NCBI GenBank assembly: GCA_020851015.1
Contig: JADZDN010000250.1
Span: forward strand, 1 to 28,265
Source: Alphaproteobacteria bacterium
Lineage (GTDB): Bacteria; Pseudomonadota; Alphaproteobacteria; JAEULC01
Direction: 5' to 3'
DNA: 28,265 nucleotides
Below are positions 14,082 to 23,400 of the stretch, piece by piece. The translations under genes were made by a program, and so were the position numbers. How positions within the stretch are numbered: the first letter of the stretch is position 1; each line of letters opens with the position of its first letter. Below the pieces are notes generated by a model. The model was not told the origin of the DNA. It made no database searches and saw nothing but the letters and a program-made list of their open reading frames with translations.

Positions 14082-15101
14082 CTAGCCGGTCGGCACGCCC
14101 TTGCTGGTCGAGTATTCGAAGTGCAGCGCCTCGCCGGGGTGCACGCGGGGATGGATGGCGTGCGCGGCCTGGGCGGCCTCGGCGAAGCCGGTGAGGATCA
14201 GCTTCAGCTTGCGCGGATAGGTCGCGATGTCGCCCACCGCGTGGATGCCGGGGGTCAAGGTCGCGCAGGTCGATGGGTCGACCGCGATGTGGTTGCGCTC
14301 CAGGTTCAGCCCCCAGCCCGCGATCGGCCCCAGCGTCATCGCCAGGCCGAAAAAGGGCAGCAGGAAATCCGCCTCCAGCCGCCGCGTCGCGCCGTCCAAG
14401 GACTTGACGATCACCGCTTCCAGCCGCGCGCCGTCGCCCGCCAGCGCGTCGAGCTGGTAGGGCACGACCATCTCGACCTTGCCGGCGGCGGCCATCGCCT
14501 TCAGCCGCGCGGCACTCTCGGGTGCGCAGCGGAACTTGTCGCGGCGATGCACGACCATGACGCTGGCGGCGATCTCGCCCAGCGACAGCGCCCAGTCGAC
14601 CGCGCTGTCGCCGCCGCCCGCGATCACCACCCGCTTGCCGCGGAACTCCTCGCGCCTGGTCACCAGGTAGCGCACCGCGCCGCCCTCGTACGCCTCGATG
14701 CCTGTCAGCGGCGGGCGGTTGGGGCCGAAGGCGCCGACCCCGGCCGCGATCATCACGGCGCGCGCCTCGATCGCCGCGCCGTCGCCGGTTGCCAGGCGGA
14801 AGCCGCCGTCGGCCGTGGGCGCGAGGGACGTGACCTGCTGGCCGAGCCGATAGATCGGATGGAACGGCGCGGCCTGGGCCACCAGCTTCCCGACCAGCGC
14901 GGCCGCGTCGATCCGCGGATAGCCGGGGATGTCGTAGATCGGCTTCTCGGGATAGAGCGCGGTCAACTGACCGCCCGGTGCGTCGAGCGCGTCGAACACG
15001 GCGCAGCGCATCTTCAGCATGCCGCATTCGAACACGGCGAACAGGCCGACCGGCCCGGCGCCGATGATCGCGACATCGGCTTTCTCGACGGAGGAGGACA
15101 T
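14082..15101 (-). CDS. Ferredoxin--NADP(+) reductase, thioredoxin-reductase-like type
   Basis: A 339-residue flavoprotein. IIGAGPVGLF near residue 10 is the FAD dinucleotide motif, GGQLTALYPEKPIYDIPGYP is the signature of this reductase class, and VVIAGGGDSAVDWA is the NADPH-binding motif. The redox CxxC of thioredoxin reductase is absent, as expected. The C-terminus GIHAVGDIATYPRKLKLILTGFAEAAQAAHAI is typical. It exchanges electrons between NADPH and ferredoxin or flavodoxin. The ATG at 15101 was chosen because the residues upstream do not resemble the family. It diverges from tsaE. It could reduce the flavodoxin at 5921-6370, though it may simply serve general metabolism. Confidence 0.92.
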   Translation of the reverse strand: MSSSVEKADVAIIGAGPVGLFAVFECGMLKMRCAVFDALDAPGGQLTALYPEKPIYDIPGYPRIDAAALVGKLVAQAAPFHPIYRLGQQVTSLAPTADGGFRLATGDGAAIEARAVMIAAGVGAFGPNRPPLTGIEAYEGGAVRYLVTRREEFRGKRVVIAGGGDSAVDWALSLGEIAASVMVVHRRDKFRCAPESAARLKAMAAAGKVEMVVPYQLDALAGDGARLEAVIVKSLDGATRRLEADFLLPFFGLAMTLGPIAGWGLNLERNHIAVDPSTCATLTPGIHAVGDIATYPRKLKLILTGFAEAAQAAHAIHPRVHPGEALHFEYSTSKGVPTG

Positions 15102-15232
15102 GGCGACTCCCGCGGCTTGCGGATGCTGAGGGAATACCATGGTAGGCCGGCGGCCCCCATGCAACCCCTTGCGCAGAACGGGCTTTTCGCGGCGTTGCAC
15201 CGCCGTGCCGCGACCGCTAGAACCGGCGGCGC

Positions 15233-15745
15233 ATGATCCCCTCCGCCGCCATGGAAGCCCCGCCCGCGACCCGCGCGATCGCGCGGGCCGACGAGGCCGC
15301 GACGCAGCGCCTCGCCGCGTCGGTGGCGGCGGAGGCCCGCGCGCGCGACGTGATCGCCCTCGCGGGTCCGCTCGGCGCCGGCAAGACCGCTTTCGCGCGG
15401 TTCTTCCTGGCCGCCCTGGCGCGCCGCCAGGGCGTGGCGCCGCCGGGCGAGGTGCCCAGCCCCACCTTCACCCTGGTCCAGACCTACCGGCTCGGCAGGC
15501 TTGCCGTCTGGCATTTCGACCTCTATCGCCTGGCGCGGCCGGACGACGCGATCGAGCTGGGCCTCGACGAAGCGCTGGCCGAGGGCATCAGCCTGATCGA
15601 ATGGCCCGAGCGCCTGGGCTTTCTCTTGCCGCGCGACCGGCTGGAGATCGCGCTGGCCTACGCGGCGCCCGACCGGCCCGGAGCGCGGCAGGCGAGCTTG
15701 ACCGCCCACGGCGCGTGGCGCGCCCGGATCGACCATGTCGCCTGA
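15233..15745 (+). CDS. tsaE: tRNA t6A biosynthesis ATPase TsaE
   Basis: A 170-residue P-loop protein. The Walker A is GPLGAGKTAFAR (about residues 45-56), followed by SPTFTLVQTYR and HFDLYRL, which are TsaE signatures, then EWPERLGFLLP. It works with TsaB and TsaD to make the N6-threonylcarbamoyladenosine of tRNAs decoding ANN codons. The first ATG at 15233 is used; an internal ATG six codons later is possible. It overlaps the next gene by 11 bases, an arrangement common in alphaproteobacteria, where tsaE, amgK and murU travel together. Confidence 0.95.
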   Translation: MIPSAAMEAPPATRAIARADEAATQRLAASVAAEARARDVIALAGPLGAGKTAFARFFLAALARRQGVAPPGEVPSPTFTLVQTYRLGRLAVWHFDLYRLARPDDAIELGLDEALAEGISLIEWPERLGFLLPRDRLEIALAYAAPDRPGARQASLTAHGAWRARIDHVA

Positions 15746-16745
15746 CCGCCAGCGCATCGCCGACGGCTTCCTCGCCCGCGCCGGCTGGCAGGAAGCGCGG
15801 CGCGAAGCCCTGCCGGGCGACGCCTCGTTCCGCCGCTATCACCGGCTGTTCCTCGGCGGCCGGCGCGCGCTGCTGATGGACGCGCCGCCGGACAAGGAGG
15901 ACGTGCGGCCCTCTGTCCGCATCGCACGGCTGCTGACGAGGCTGGGCTTCAGCGCGCCGGCGATCCTGGCCGAGGCGCCGGCCGAGGGCATGCTGGTGAT
16001 CGAGGATTTCGGCGACGACACCTATACGCGCCTGCTGGCCCGCGGCCAGGACGAGGGGGCGCTGTACCGGCTGGCGACGGACCTGCTGGTCGAACTGCGC
16101 CGGCGCTTCCGGCCGGCCGACGGCGAGGGCGTGCCGCCCTATGACGACCAGCGCCTGCTGACGGAAGCAAGCCTGCTGACCGACTGGTTCCTGCCGGCCG
16201 CCACCGGCCGCGCGACCCCCGCCGGGTTGCGCGAGGAATACCTGGACCTCTGGCGCGGGCTGTTGCCGGTGGCGCGCGGCGTGCCCGACACGCTGGTGCT
16301 GCGCGACTATCACATCGACAACCTGATGCTGGTCTCCGGGCGGACGGGGACTGCGGCCTGCGGCGTGCTCGATTTCCAGGACGCCGTGATCGGCCCGGCC
16401 AGCTACGACCTGGTGTCGCTGCTCGAAGACGCGCGGCGCGACGTCGCGGGCGATCTCGCGGCGTCGCTCTACCGGCGCTACCAGGCGGCATTCCCCGCGA
16501 GCGACCGCGCCGCCTTCGCCGCCAGCTACGCGGTGATGGGGGCGCAGCGCAACGCCAAGATCGTCGGCATCTTCACGCGGCTCTGCGTGCGCGACGGCAA
16601 GCGCGTCTACCTCGCGCATATCCCGCGGGTCTGGCGGCTGCTGGAGGACGACCTGAAGCATCCTGCCCTTGCGCCGCTGCGCGCCTGGTTCGATCGTCAC
16701 GTGCCGGCCGGCCTGCGCGCCGTGCCGCGGAGCCTGGCCGCATGA
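15735..16745 (+). CDS. amgK: AmgK-type anomeric MurNAc/GlcNAc kinase
   Basis: A 336-residue aminoglycoside-phosphotransferase-fold kinase. The catalytic loop LVLRDYHIDNLML lies at about residues 185-198, and the metal-binding LDFQDAVIGPASYDLVSLLED follows. AmgK phosphorylates the anomeric position of N-acetylmuramate in the peptidoglycan-recycling route that bypasses de novo UDP-MurNAc synthesis. The identification rests on the fold plus coupling to the nucleotidyltransferase downstream (ATGA overlap at 16742-16745) and tsaE upstream (11-base overlap). On sequence alone, another small-molecule kinase of this superfamily would be possible. Confidence 0.88.
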   Translation: MSPDRQRIADGFLARAGWQEARREALPGDASFRRYHRLFLGGRRALLMDAPPDKEDVRPSVRIARLLTRLGFSAPAILAEAPAEGMLVIEDFGDDTYTRLLARGQDEGALYRLATDLLVELRRRFRPADGEGVPPYDDQRLLTEASLLTDWFLPAATGRATPAGLREEYLDLWRGLLPVARGVPDTLVLRDYHIDNLMLVSGRTGTAACGVLDFQDAVIGPASYDLVSLLEDARRDVAGDLAASLYRRYQAAFPASDRAAFAASYAVMGAQRNAKIVGIFTRLCVRDGKRVYLAHIPRVWRLLEDDLKHPALAPLRAWFDRHVPAGLRAVPRSLAA

Positions 16746-17476
16746 GCCGCATGCCGAAGCACGCCATGGTCCTGGCTGCCGGCCTGGGGCTGCGCATGCG
16801 CCCGATCACCGAGAAGCTGCCGAAGCCGCTGATCGAGGTGGCGGGCCGCACCCTGCTCGACCGTGCGCTCGACCGGCTACAGGAATCCGGCGTCACCGAC
16901 GCGGTGGTGAATGTGCACTATCTCGGCGCGATGATCGAGCGGCACCTGAACAGCCGCGGCCGGCCGGCGATCCGGATCTCGCGCGAGGACGACCTGCTCG
17001 AGACCGGCGGCGGCGTGCGCCGGGCGCTCAGCCATTTCGGGAGCAGCCCGTTCTTCGTGGTCAACAGCGACATCACCTGGCTCGACGGGCCTCGACCCGC
17101 GCTGAAGCGCCTGGCAGACGCCTGGGACGACGAGCACATGGATGCGCTGCTGCTCGTGAACTCGGTCGCCAAGACCGACGACTACGACGGCAGCGGCGAT
17201 TTCTTCCTGTCGCCCAGGGGGCGGCTGCGCCGGCGCAAGCGCCGCGAGATCGCGCCGTTCCTGTTCACCGGCGTGCAGATCCTGCATCCCCGCCTGTTCC
17301 TCGAAAGCGACCCGCAGCGCTTCTCGCTCAACGTGCTCTACGACCGCGCCGAGCAGCAAGGCCGCCTGCACGGCTTGGTGCATGACGGCGTCTGGTTCCA
17401 CATCGGCACGCCGTCCGGGCTCGCCATCGCCAATCGCGCCGTGCCGCCGGCGCTGCGCCGGGCCAAGGCCGGGTAG
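16742..17476 (+). CDS. murU: MurU-type N-acetylmuramate-1-phosphate uridylyltransferase
   Basis: A 244-residue sugar-nucleotide transferase. The N-terminal signature is AMVLAAGLGLRMRPITEKLPKPL, followed by ETGGGVRRAL and FFVVNSDITWLD (substrate and metal site) and HIGTPSGLAIAN. It lacks the C-terminal acyltransferase repeats of GlmU and the longer domain of mannose-1-phosphate transferases. With AmgK it makes UDP-MurNAc from recycled muramate, a route associated with intrinsic fosfomycin tolerance in Pseudomonas. It overlaps amgK by ATGA. A palindromic repeat begins six bases after its stop. Confidence 0.9.
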   Translation: MSRMPKHAMVLAAGLGLRMRPITEKLPKPLIEVAGRTLLDRALDRLQESGVTDAVVNVHYLGAMIERHLNSRGRPAIRISREDDLLETGGGVRRALSHFGSSPFFVVNSDITWLDGPRPALKRLADAWDDEHMDALLLVNSVAKTDDYDGSGDFFLSPRGRLRRRKRREIAPFLFTGVQILHPRLFLESDPQRFSLNVLYDRAEQQGRLHGLVHDGVWFHIGTPSGLAIANRAVPPALRRAKAG

Positions 17477-17482
17477 GCAGAT

Positions 17483-17529
17483 GCTTCGACAAGCTCAGCA
17501 TGAGGACCTCATCCTGAGCCTGTCGAAGG
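17483..17529. repeat. Palindromic repeat between murU and addB
   Basis: Arms 17483-17505 and 17507-17529 (23 bases, three mismatches) share the TTCGACAGGCTCAGGATGA core with the elements at 8508 and 9951. The right arm is identical to 9987-10009. It ends 14 bases before addB. Confidence 0.9.
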
Positions 17530-17542
17530 ATGAGCAACGCCG

Positions 17543-20476
17543 GTGACTGGTGTTTACGCGGTGCCGCTCGGCGCGGGGTTCGCGGACGCGCTCGCCCGCG
17601 GCGTCACCGCGGAATGCGGCGACGACCCGCTCGCCCTCGGCGAGGTGACGATCCTGTTGCCGAACCGGCGTGCGGTACGCGCGGCGGCCGATGCGTTCCT
17701 GCGCCGTCGCGACGGCCGGCCGATGCTGCTGCCGGTCCTGCGCCCGGTCGGCGACGTCGACGAGGCCGATCCCGATCTCCTGGCCGGCGACGGGACCGGC
17801 TTCGCCGAGGAGGCCGAGCTGCCGCCGGCGATCGGCGAGCCGCGGCGGCTGGCCCTGCTGGCGCGCATGATCCTCAAGCTGCCCGACGCGCCCGCATCCT
17901 GCGACCAGGCCTTCGCGCTGGCGGGCGAGCTCGCCCGCCTGCTCGACCAGGCGCATACCGAACGCTGCGATTTCGCGCGGCTTGCGACGCTCGCGCCCGC
18001 GCAATTCGCGCTGCACTGGCAGAAGACCCTCGACTTCCTCGCCATCGTCACGGCGCATTGGCCAAAAGTGCTCGAAGAGGAGGGGGTGATCGACCCGGCG
18101 CGGCGGCGCGACCTTCTGCTCGCGCGCCTGACCGCGCGGTGGCGCGACCATCCGCCGGCCGGACGCGTGCTGATCGCCGGCTCGACCGGCAGCGTGAAGG
18201 CGACCGCCGAGCTGATGGCGGTGGTGGCCGGGCTGCCGCGCGGCGCGGTGATCCTGCCGGGGTTCGACCGCGCCGCCATCGCGGCCGACGGCGATGCGAT
18301 CCGCGACGACCCCGCGCATCCCCAGCACGCCATCGCGCTGCTGCTGCGCAAGCTCGCGGTCGCGCCCGCGGACGTGACCGACTGGCCGGCGGGCGTGGCG
18401 GCGCCGCGGCCCGCCCGCGCGGCGCTGCTGTCGACCGCGATGCGCCCGGCGGAGTCGACCGATGCCTGGCGCGATCTGCCCCCGGCCTCCGGCGCGGCGC
18501 TTAAGGGCGTCTGGCGCGTCGACTGTCCCGGCCCGCGCGAAGAGGCCGCCGCGATCGCCCTGATGCTGCGCGAGGTCTTGGAGTGTCCCGGCCGCACGGC
18601 GGCGCTGGTCACGCCCGACCGGGCGCTGGCGCGCCGCGTCGCAATCGAGCTCAAGCGCTGGGGCGTGGCGATCGACGATTCCGCCGGCATCGACCTGCTC
18701 GCCACGCCGCCCGGCGTGTTCCTGCGGCTGGTGGCCGCGATGATGGACGCTGAGGCGGCGCCCGTGCCGCTGCTGGCCTGCTTTAAGCACCCGCTGGCCC
18801 AGGGCGGGCGGTCGCGCGAGGAATTCCGCGGCCTGACCCGTCGGCTCGAGATCAAGGCGCTGCGTGGCCCGCGCCCCGCACCGGGCTTCGCCGGTATCCT
18901 GGGCACCCTGCGCGATCTTGGCGACGACGCGCTCGTCAACTGGGTCGGCGACCTCGATCGCGCCGCGCGACCCTTCGCGGCGCTGCTTGCGGGGCAGGCG
19001 GATCTGGCCGAGCTGATCCGCGCGCATTGGAATTTCGCCGAGGCGCTGGCGACCGGCCCGGACGGCGTCGGCGCGCTCCGGCTGGGCGACGCCAGCGAGG
19101 CGCTGGCGCGGGCGCTCGACGAGGCGCTGCTGGCGGTGGCGGATTTCCCGGCGATCGACGGCCGCGCCTACAAGCTCGCCTTCGCGCGCCTGCTCGCCGG
19201 CCGCGCGGTAAGGCCGCAGCGCGGCCAGCATCCGCGCCTGGCGATCTGGGGGCCGCTCGAGGCGCGCCTGCAACAGGCCGACCGTATCGTGCTGGGCGGC
19301 CTGAACGAGGGCACCTGGCCGGCCGATCCCGCCGACGATCCCTGGATGAGCCGCCCGATGCGCCAGGAATTCGGCCTGCCGGCGCTGGAACGCCGCATCG
19401 GCCTGGCGGCGCACGACTTCGCCGAGGGGTTCCTCGCACCCGAGGTCATCCTGACCCGCGCCACGCGGGTGGAAGGCACGCCGACCGTGGCGTCGCGCTG
19501 GCTGCTGCGGCTGGAAACCGTCCTGCGCGCCGGCGACAAGGCGCGCGACTTGCCCGCGGGGCACTGGCTCGACTGGCAGCAGGCGCTGGATTGGCCCGCG
19601 CGCGTGCGGCCGGTGACGCGGCCGGCGCCCTGCCCGCCGGTCGCGGCGCGGCCCCGCCGCCTGTCGGCGACGCGGATCGAAACCTGGATGCGCGACCCCT
19701 ACGCGATCTACGCGCGCTACATCCTCGACCTCCGGCGGCTCGACGACCTGGATGCCGATCCCGGGGCCGCCGATCGCGGCCAGATCATCCATGCGGCGCT
19801 GGAGGCGTTCCTGCGGCGCTGCCCCGGACCGTTGCCCGAGGACGCGCTGGAACAGCTCGTCGCCATCGGCCGCGCGGTGTTCAAGCCGATGGCGGAATTG
19901 CGCCCGGGCATCATGGCGTTCTGGTGGCCGCGCTTCCTGCGCGCCGCCGCCTGGTTCATCGAGCGCGAGCGCGAACGCCGGCCGTTCCTGGCCGAGAGCT
20001 TCGCCGAGCGCGGCGGCCGCCTGGCGATCGATGCGCCGGCCGGGCCGTTCGTGCTGACGGCCACGGCCGACCGGGTCGACCGGCTGAAGACGGGCGGCAT
20101 CGCGATCATCGACTACAAGACCGGCCAGCCGCCGGCGCCCAAGCATGTCGAGCTGGGTTTCGCGCCGCAGCTCCCGCTCGAGGCGGCGATCGCCGCGGCG
20201 GGCGGGTTCGCCGGCATCCCCGCGGGGCCGATAGCGGCGCTGGAGGTGTGGCGGCTGACCGGCGGCATCGAGCCGGGGCAGGTCAGGCCGATCGCCGGCG
20301 ATCCGGCGGTGCTGGCGGCCCAGGCACTGGCGGGCCTCGGCCGGCTGGTCGCGCGCTACGACGATCCGGCGACGCCCTATGAATCGATTCCGCGCGCGGC
20401 CTTCGCGCCGCGCTATTCCGACTACGCGCACCTCGCCCGCGTGCAGGAATGGTCGGTGTCGGAGGACGACGCGTGA
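17543..20476 (+). CDS. addB: Double-strand break repair protein AddB (alphaproteobacterial type)
   Basis: A 977-residue subunit of the AddAB helicase-nuclease that processes double-strand breaks for RecA. The N-terminal half is a degenerate helicase fold, with ILLPNRRAVRAAADAFL and RVLIAGSTGSVKATAELMAV. The C-terminal RecB-type nuclease has RGQIIHAALEAFL, then TADRVDRL and IIDYKTGQPP (about residue 855) with the catalytic D and K residues. I see no four-cysteine iron-sulfur cluster of the Bacillus AddB type, as expected for this branch. The start is GTG at 17543. Its stop overlaps the addA start (GTGA at 20473-20476). Confidence 0.95.
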   Translation: MTGVYAVPLGAGFADALARGVTAECGDDPLALGEVTILLPNRRAVRAAADAFLRRRDGRPMLLPVLRPVGDVDEADPDLLAGDGTGFAEEAELPPAIGEPRRLALLARMILKLPDAPASCDQAFALAGELARLLDQAHTERCDFARLATLAPAQFALHWQKTLDFLAIVTAHWPKVLEEEGVIDPARRRDLLLARLTARWRDHPPAGRVLIAGSTGSVKATAELMAVVAGLPRGAVILPGFDRAAIAADGDAIRDDPAHPQHAIALLLRKLAVAPADVTDWPAGVAAPRPARAALLSTAMRPAESTDAWRDLPPASGAALKGVWRVDCPGPREEAAAIALMLREVLECPGRTAALVTPDRALARRVAIELKRWGVAIDDSAGIDLLATPPGVFLRLVAAMMDAEAAPVPLLACFKHPLAQGGRSREEFRGLTRRLEIKALRGPRPAPGFAGILGTLRDLGDDALVNWVGDLDRAARPFAALLAGQADLAELIRAHWNFAEALATGPDGVGALRLGDASEALARALDEALLAVADFPAIDGRAYKLAFARLLAGRAVRPQRGQHPRLAIWGPLEARLQQADRIVLGGLNEGTWPADPADDPWMSRPMRQEFGLPALERRIGLAAHDFAEGFLAPEVILTRATRVEGTPTVASRWLLRLETVLRAGDKARDLPAGHWLDWQQALDWPARVRPVTRPAPCPPVAARPRRLSATRIETWMRDPYAIYARYILDLRRLDDLDADPGAADRGQIIHAALEAFLRRCPGPLPEDALEQLVAIGRAVFKPMAELRPGIMAFWWPRFLRAAAWFIERERERRPFLAESFAERGGRLAIDAPAGPFVLTATADRVDRLKTGGIAIIDYKTGQPPAPKHVELGFAPQLPLEAAIAAAGGFAGIPAGPIAALEVWRLTGGIEPGQVRPIAGDPAVLAAQALAGLGRLVARYDDPATPYESIPRAAFAPRYSDYAHLARVQEWSVSEDDA

Positions 20477-23400
20477 GCGAGCGGCTGACCGACCCGCAGC
20501 GCCGCGCCATCGACCCCGCCGCCTCGGTGTGGGTCGAAGCCTCGGCCGGCACCGGCAAGACGCAGGTGCTCACGGCGCGCGTGCTGCGCCTGCTTCTGGC
20601 CGGCACCGCGCCCGCGCGCATCCTGTGCCTGACCTTCACCAAGGCCGCGGCGGCGGAGATGCATGCGCGCATCGCCGAACGGCTGGGCGCGTGGGCGGTG
20701 GCGGACGACGCGACGCTGGCGGACGACATGCGCGGGCTCGATGCGGCGGCGCCGGACGCGGCCATGCTGGCGCGCGCGCGGCGCCTGTTCGCGCGCGTGC
20801 TGGACGCGCCGGGTGGCCTCAGGATCATGACGATCCATGCCTTCTGCCAGTCGGTGCTGCAGCGCGTCCCGCTCGAGGCCGGCATCGCGCCGCATTTCGC
20901 CGTGCTGGACGAGGCGGCGGCGGAGGAGCTGATGCAGGGCGCGCGCGACGCGCTGCTGCGCGCCGAGGCCGCCGCGCCGGCGCTGGGCGATCCGCTGCGG
21001 CTGATCGCCGAGCTGGTCAACGAGGACGATTTCGCCGAGCTGATGGGACTGCTGGCGCGCGAACGCGGCCGCCTGGCCCGCGCGCTCGTTGCCCATGGCG
21101 GCATCGAGGGCGTCGCCGCCGCCCTGCGCCGGCGCCACGGCGTCGAGGGGGTGGCCGACGAGCGCGCGCTGGTGGAAGCGGCCTGCGCCGAGGCGGCGTT
21201 CGACCGCGCCGCGCTGGCGGTGTCGGCGCGCGCCCTCCTCGCCGGCAGCAAGACGGACGCGGAGCGCGGCCAGCTGATTGCCGACTGGCTGGCAAAGGCG
21301 GCGGCGGCCCGCGCTCAGGCGATCGAGCCCTATACCGGCGCCTATCTCACCGACAAGGGCGGCATACGCGCCCGCCTGGCGACCAAGGCGGTGGAGGACG
21401 CCGCGCCTGCCGCCATCACGGCGCTCAAGGCCGAGGCGCAGCGCCTGCTGGTTCTGGCGGAGCGCCGGCGCGGCTTCGCGGTGGCGCGGGCGTCCGAAGC
21501 GATCGCGCGGCTGGGCGCGGCGCTGCTCGCGCGCTACCAGCGCGCCAAGCACGAGGCGGCGGCGCTCGACTACGATGACCTGATCGAGGCGACCTGCCGC
21601 CTGCTGGAGCAGCCGGACATCGCGCCCTGGGTGCTGTTCAAGCTCGACGGCGGGCTCGACCACATCCTGATCGACGAGGCGCAGGACACCAATCCCGAGC
21701 AGTGGCGCGTCGTGCAGGCGCTGGCCGAGGAGTTCTTCGCCGGCATCGGCGCGCGCGACGGCATCCGCACCGTCTTCGCGGTCGGCGACCCCAAGCAGTC
21801 GATCTTCAGCTTCCAGCGCGCCGACCCGCGCGCGTTCGAGACGATGCGCGCGCATTTCGCCGGGCGCGTGGTGGCGGCGGGTTCCGACTGGCGCGACGAG
21901 GCGCTGGCGATCTCGTTCCGCTCGACGTCCCCGGTGCTGGCGCTGGTCGACGCGGTCTTCGCCCTCGACCCCGCGCGCAACGGCGTGACGGCGCCGGATC
22001 GCGCGCTGGAGCATATCGCGCACCGCGCCGCGCATGCCGGGCTGGTCGAGCTGTGGCCGGTAGCCGCGCAGATCGGCGACGAAGAGCCCGAGGCCTGGGC
22101 GCCGCCGACCGAGCGCAGCTTCGTGGACCAGCCGCGCGCGCGGCTCGCCGATCTGATCGGCGATCGGGTCGCCGACTGGATCAAGACCCCGCAAACCCTG
22201 TTGTCGCGGAACCGGCCGATCCGGCCGGGCGACATCATGATCCTGGTGCGCCGGCGCGACGCGCTGGTGGGCGAGCTGGTGCGCGCGCTGAAGGAGCGCC
22301 AGGTGCCGGTCGCCGGCGTCGACCGCATGGTGCTGACCGAGCAGCTCGCGGTCATGGACCTGATGGCGCTGGGCGAGGCACTGCTCCTGCCCGACGACGA
22401 CCTGACGCTCGCCACCGTGCTCAAGTCGCCGCTGTTCGGCTTCGACGAGAACCAGCTCTTCGCCCTCGCGCAGGGGCGCCCGGGCAGTCTGTGGGCGGCG
22501 CTCAACGCCCGCGCCGCGGCGTACCCGCAAGGTCCGGAGGCCACGGCGCTAAGCGAACTCGACTGGCTGCTGAAGCGCGCCGATTTCCTGTCGCCGCACG
22601 CGCTCTATGCCGAGGTGCTGAGCGCCAGGCGCGGGCGCGCGAACCTGCTGAAGCGCCTGGGGCCCGACGCGGCGGATCCGCTGGACGAATTCCTCGCCGC
22701 CGCGCTGGCGTTCGAGCGCGCGCATCCCCCTTCGCTGCAGGGGTTCCTGACGTGGCTGCATGCCGGCGCGGCCGAGATCAAGCGCGACCTCGACCAGACC
22801 GGCCGCGACGAGGTGCGCATCATGACGGTGCACGGCGCCAAGGGCCTGCAGGCCCCGATCGTCATCCTGCCGGATACGGCACAGACGCCGAAGGACCTGG
22901 ACAGCGTGAAATGGTCCGAGGACGGGCTGCCCATCTGGACGCCGCGCGTCGCCATGGCCGATCCGGTCGCCGCCGCCGCGCGGGCGGCCAGCCGGGCGGC
23001 GCTGGACCAGGAATATCGTCGGCTGCTCTATGTCGCGCTTACCCGCGCGGAGGACCGGCTGATCGTGACCGGCTGGCGCGGCCGCGTCGCGTCGCGCGAC
23101 GACAGCTGGTACAGGCTGGTCCAACGCGGGGCCGAGCGCCTCGCGGAGGCCGCGCCGCTGCTCGATCCCGCCTTTCCCGAGCAGGGGTGGGAAGGGCTGG
23201 CGCTGCGGCTGCACAGCCCGCAGAAGGACCAGCCGGTCGACCGCGCGTCGGCCGTCGCGCCGGCCGACGCGCCGCCCCTGCCGGAATGGGCACGTCGCCT
23301 GCCGCCGCCCGAGCCCGATCCGCCGCGGCCTTTGGTTCCGTCCGCGCCGGAACCGGAGGAGGGCGAACCGCCGGTGCTGGCGCCCATCGGCGCATCCGAG

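Noticed and set aside
13810..14085. A 91-codon plus-strand frame after the COG0523 gene
   Set aside because: It is antisense to the DUF1127-like signature, which is far more specific than anything in this frame.
15135..15144. Palindrome TACCATGGTA in the gap between the ferredoxin reductase and tsaE genes
   Set aside because: It is a single 10-base palindrome with no promoter-like hexamers at fitting spacing; chance occurrence is likely.
8508..17529. Possible CRISPR or tandem array from repeated TTCGACAGGCTCA units
   Set aside because: Copies are inverted pairs kilobases apart at gene ends, with no regular spacers and no cas genes.
17495..20431. A 978-codon minus-strand open frame opposite addB
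   Set aside because: The composition is Arg/Gln/Ala-rich without domains, and addB is strongly supported in the other direction.
20422..22530. A 702-codon minus-strand open frame opposite addA
   Set aside because: All helicase motifs lie on the plus strand. This frame is a shadow of GC-biased third positions.
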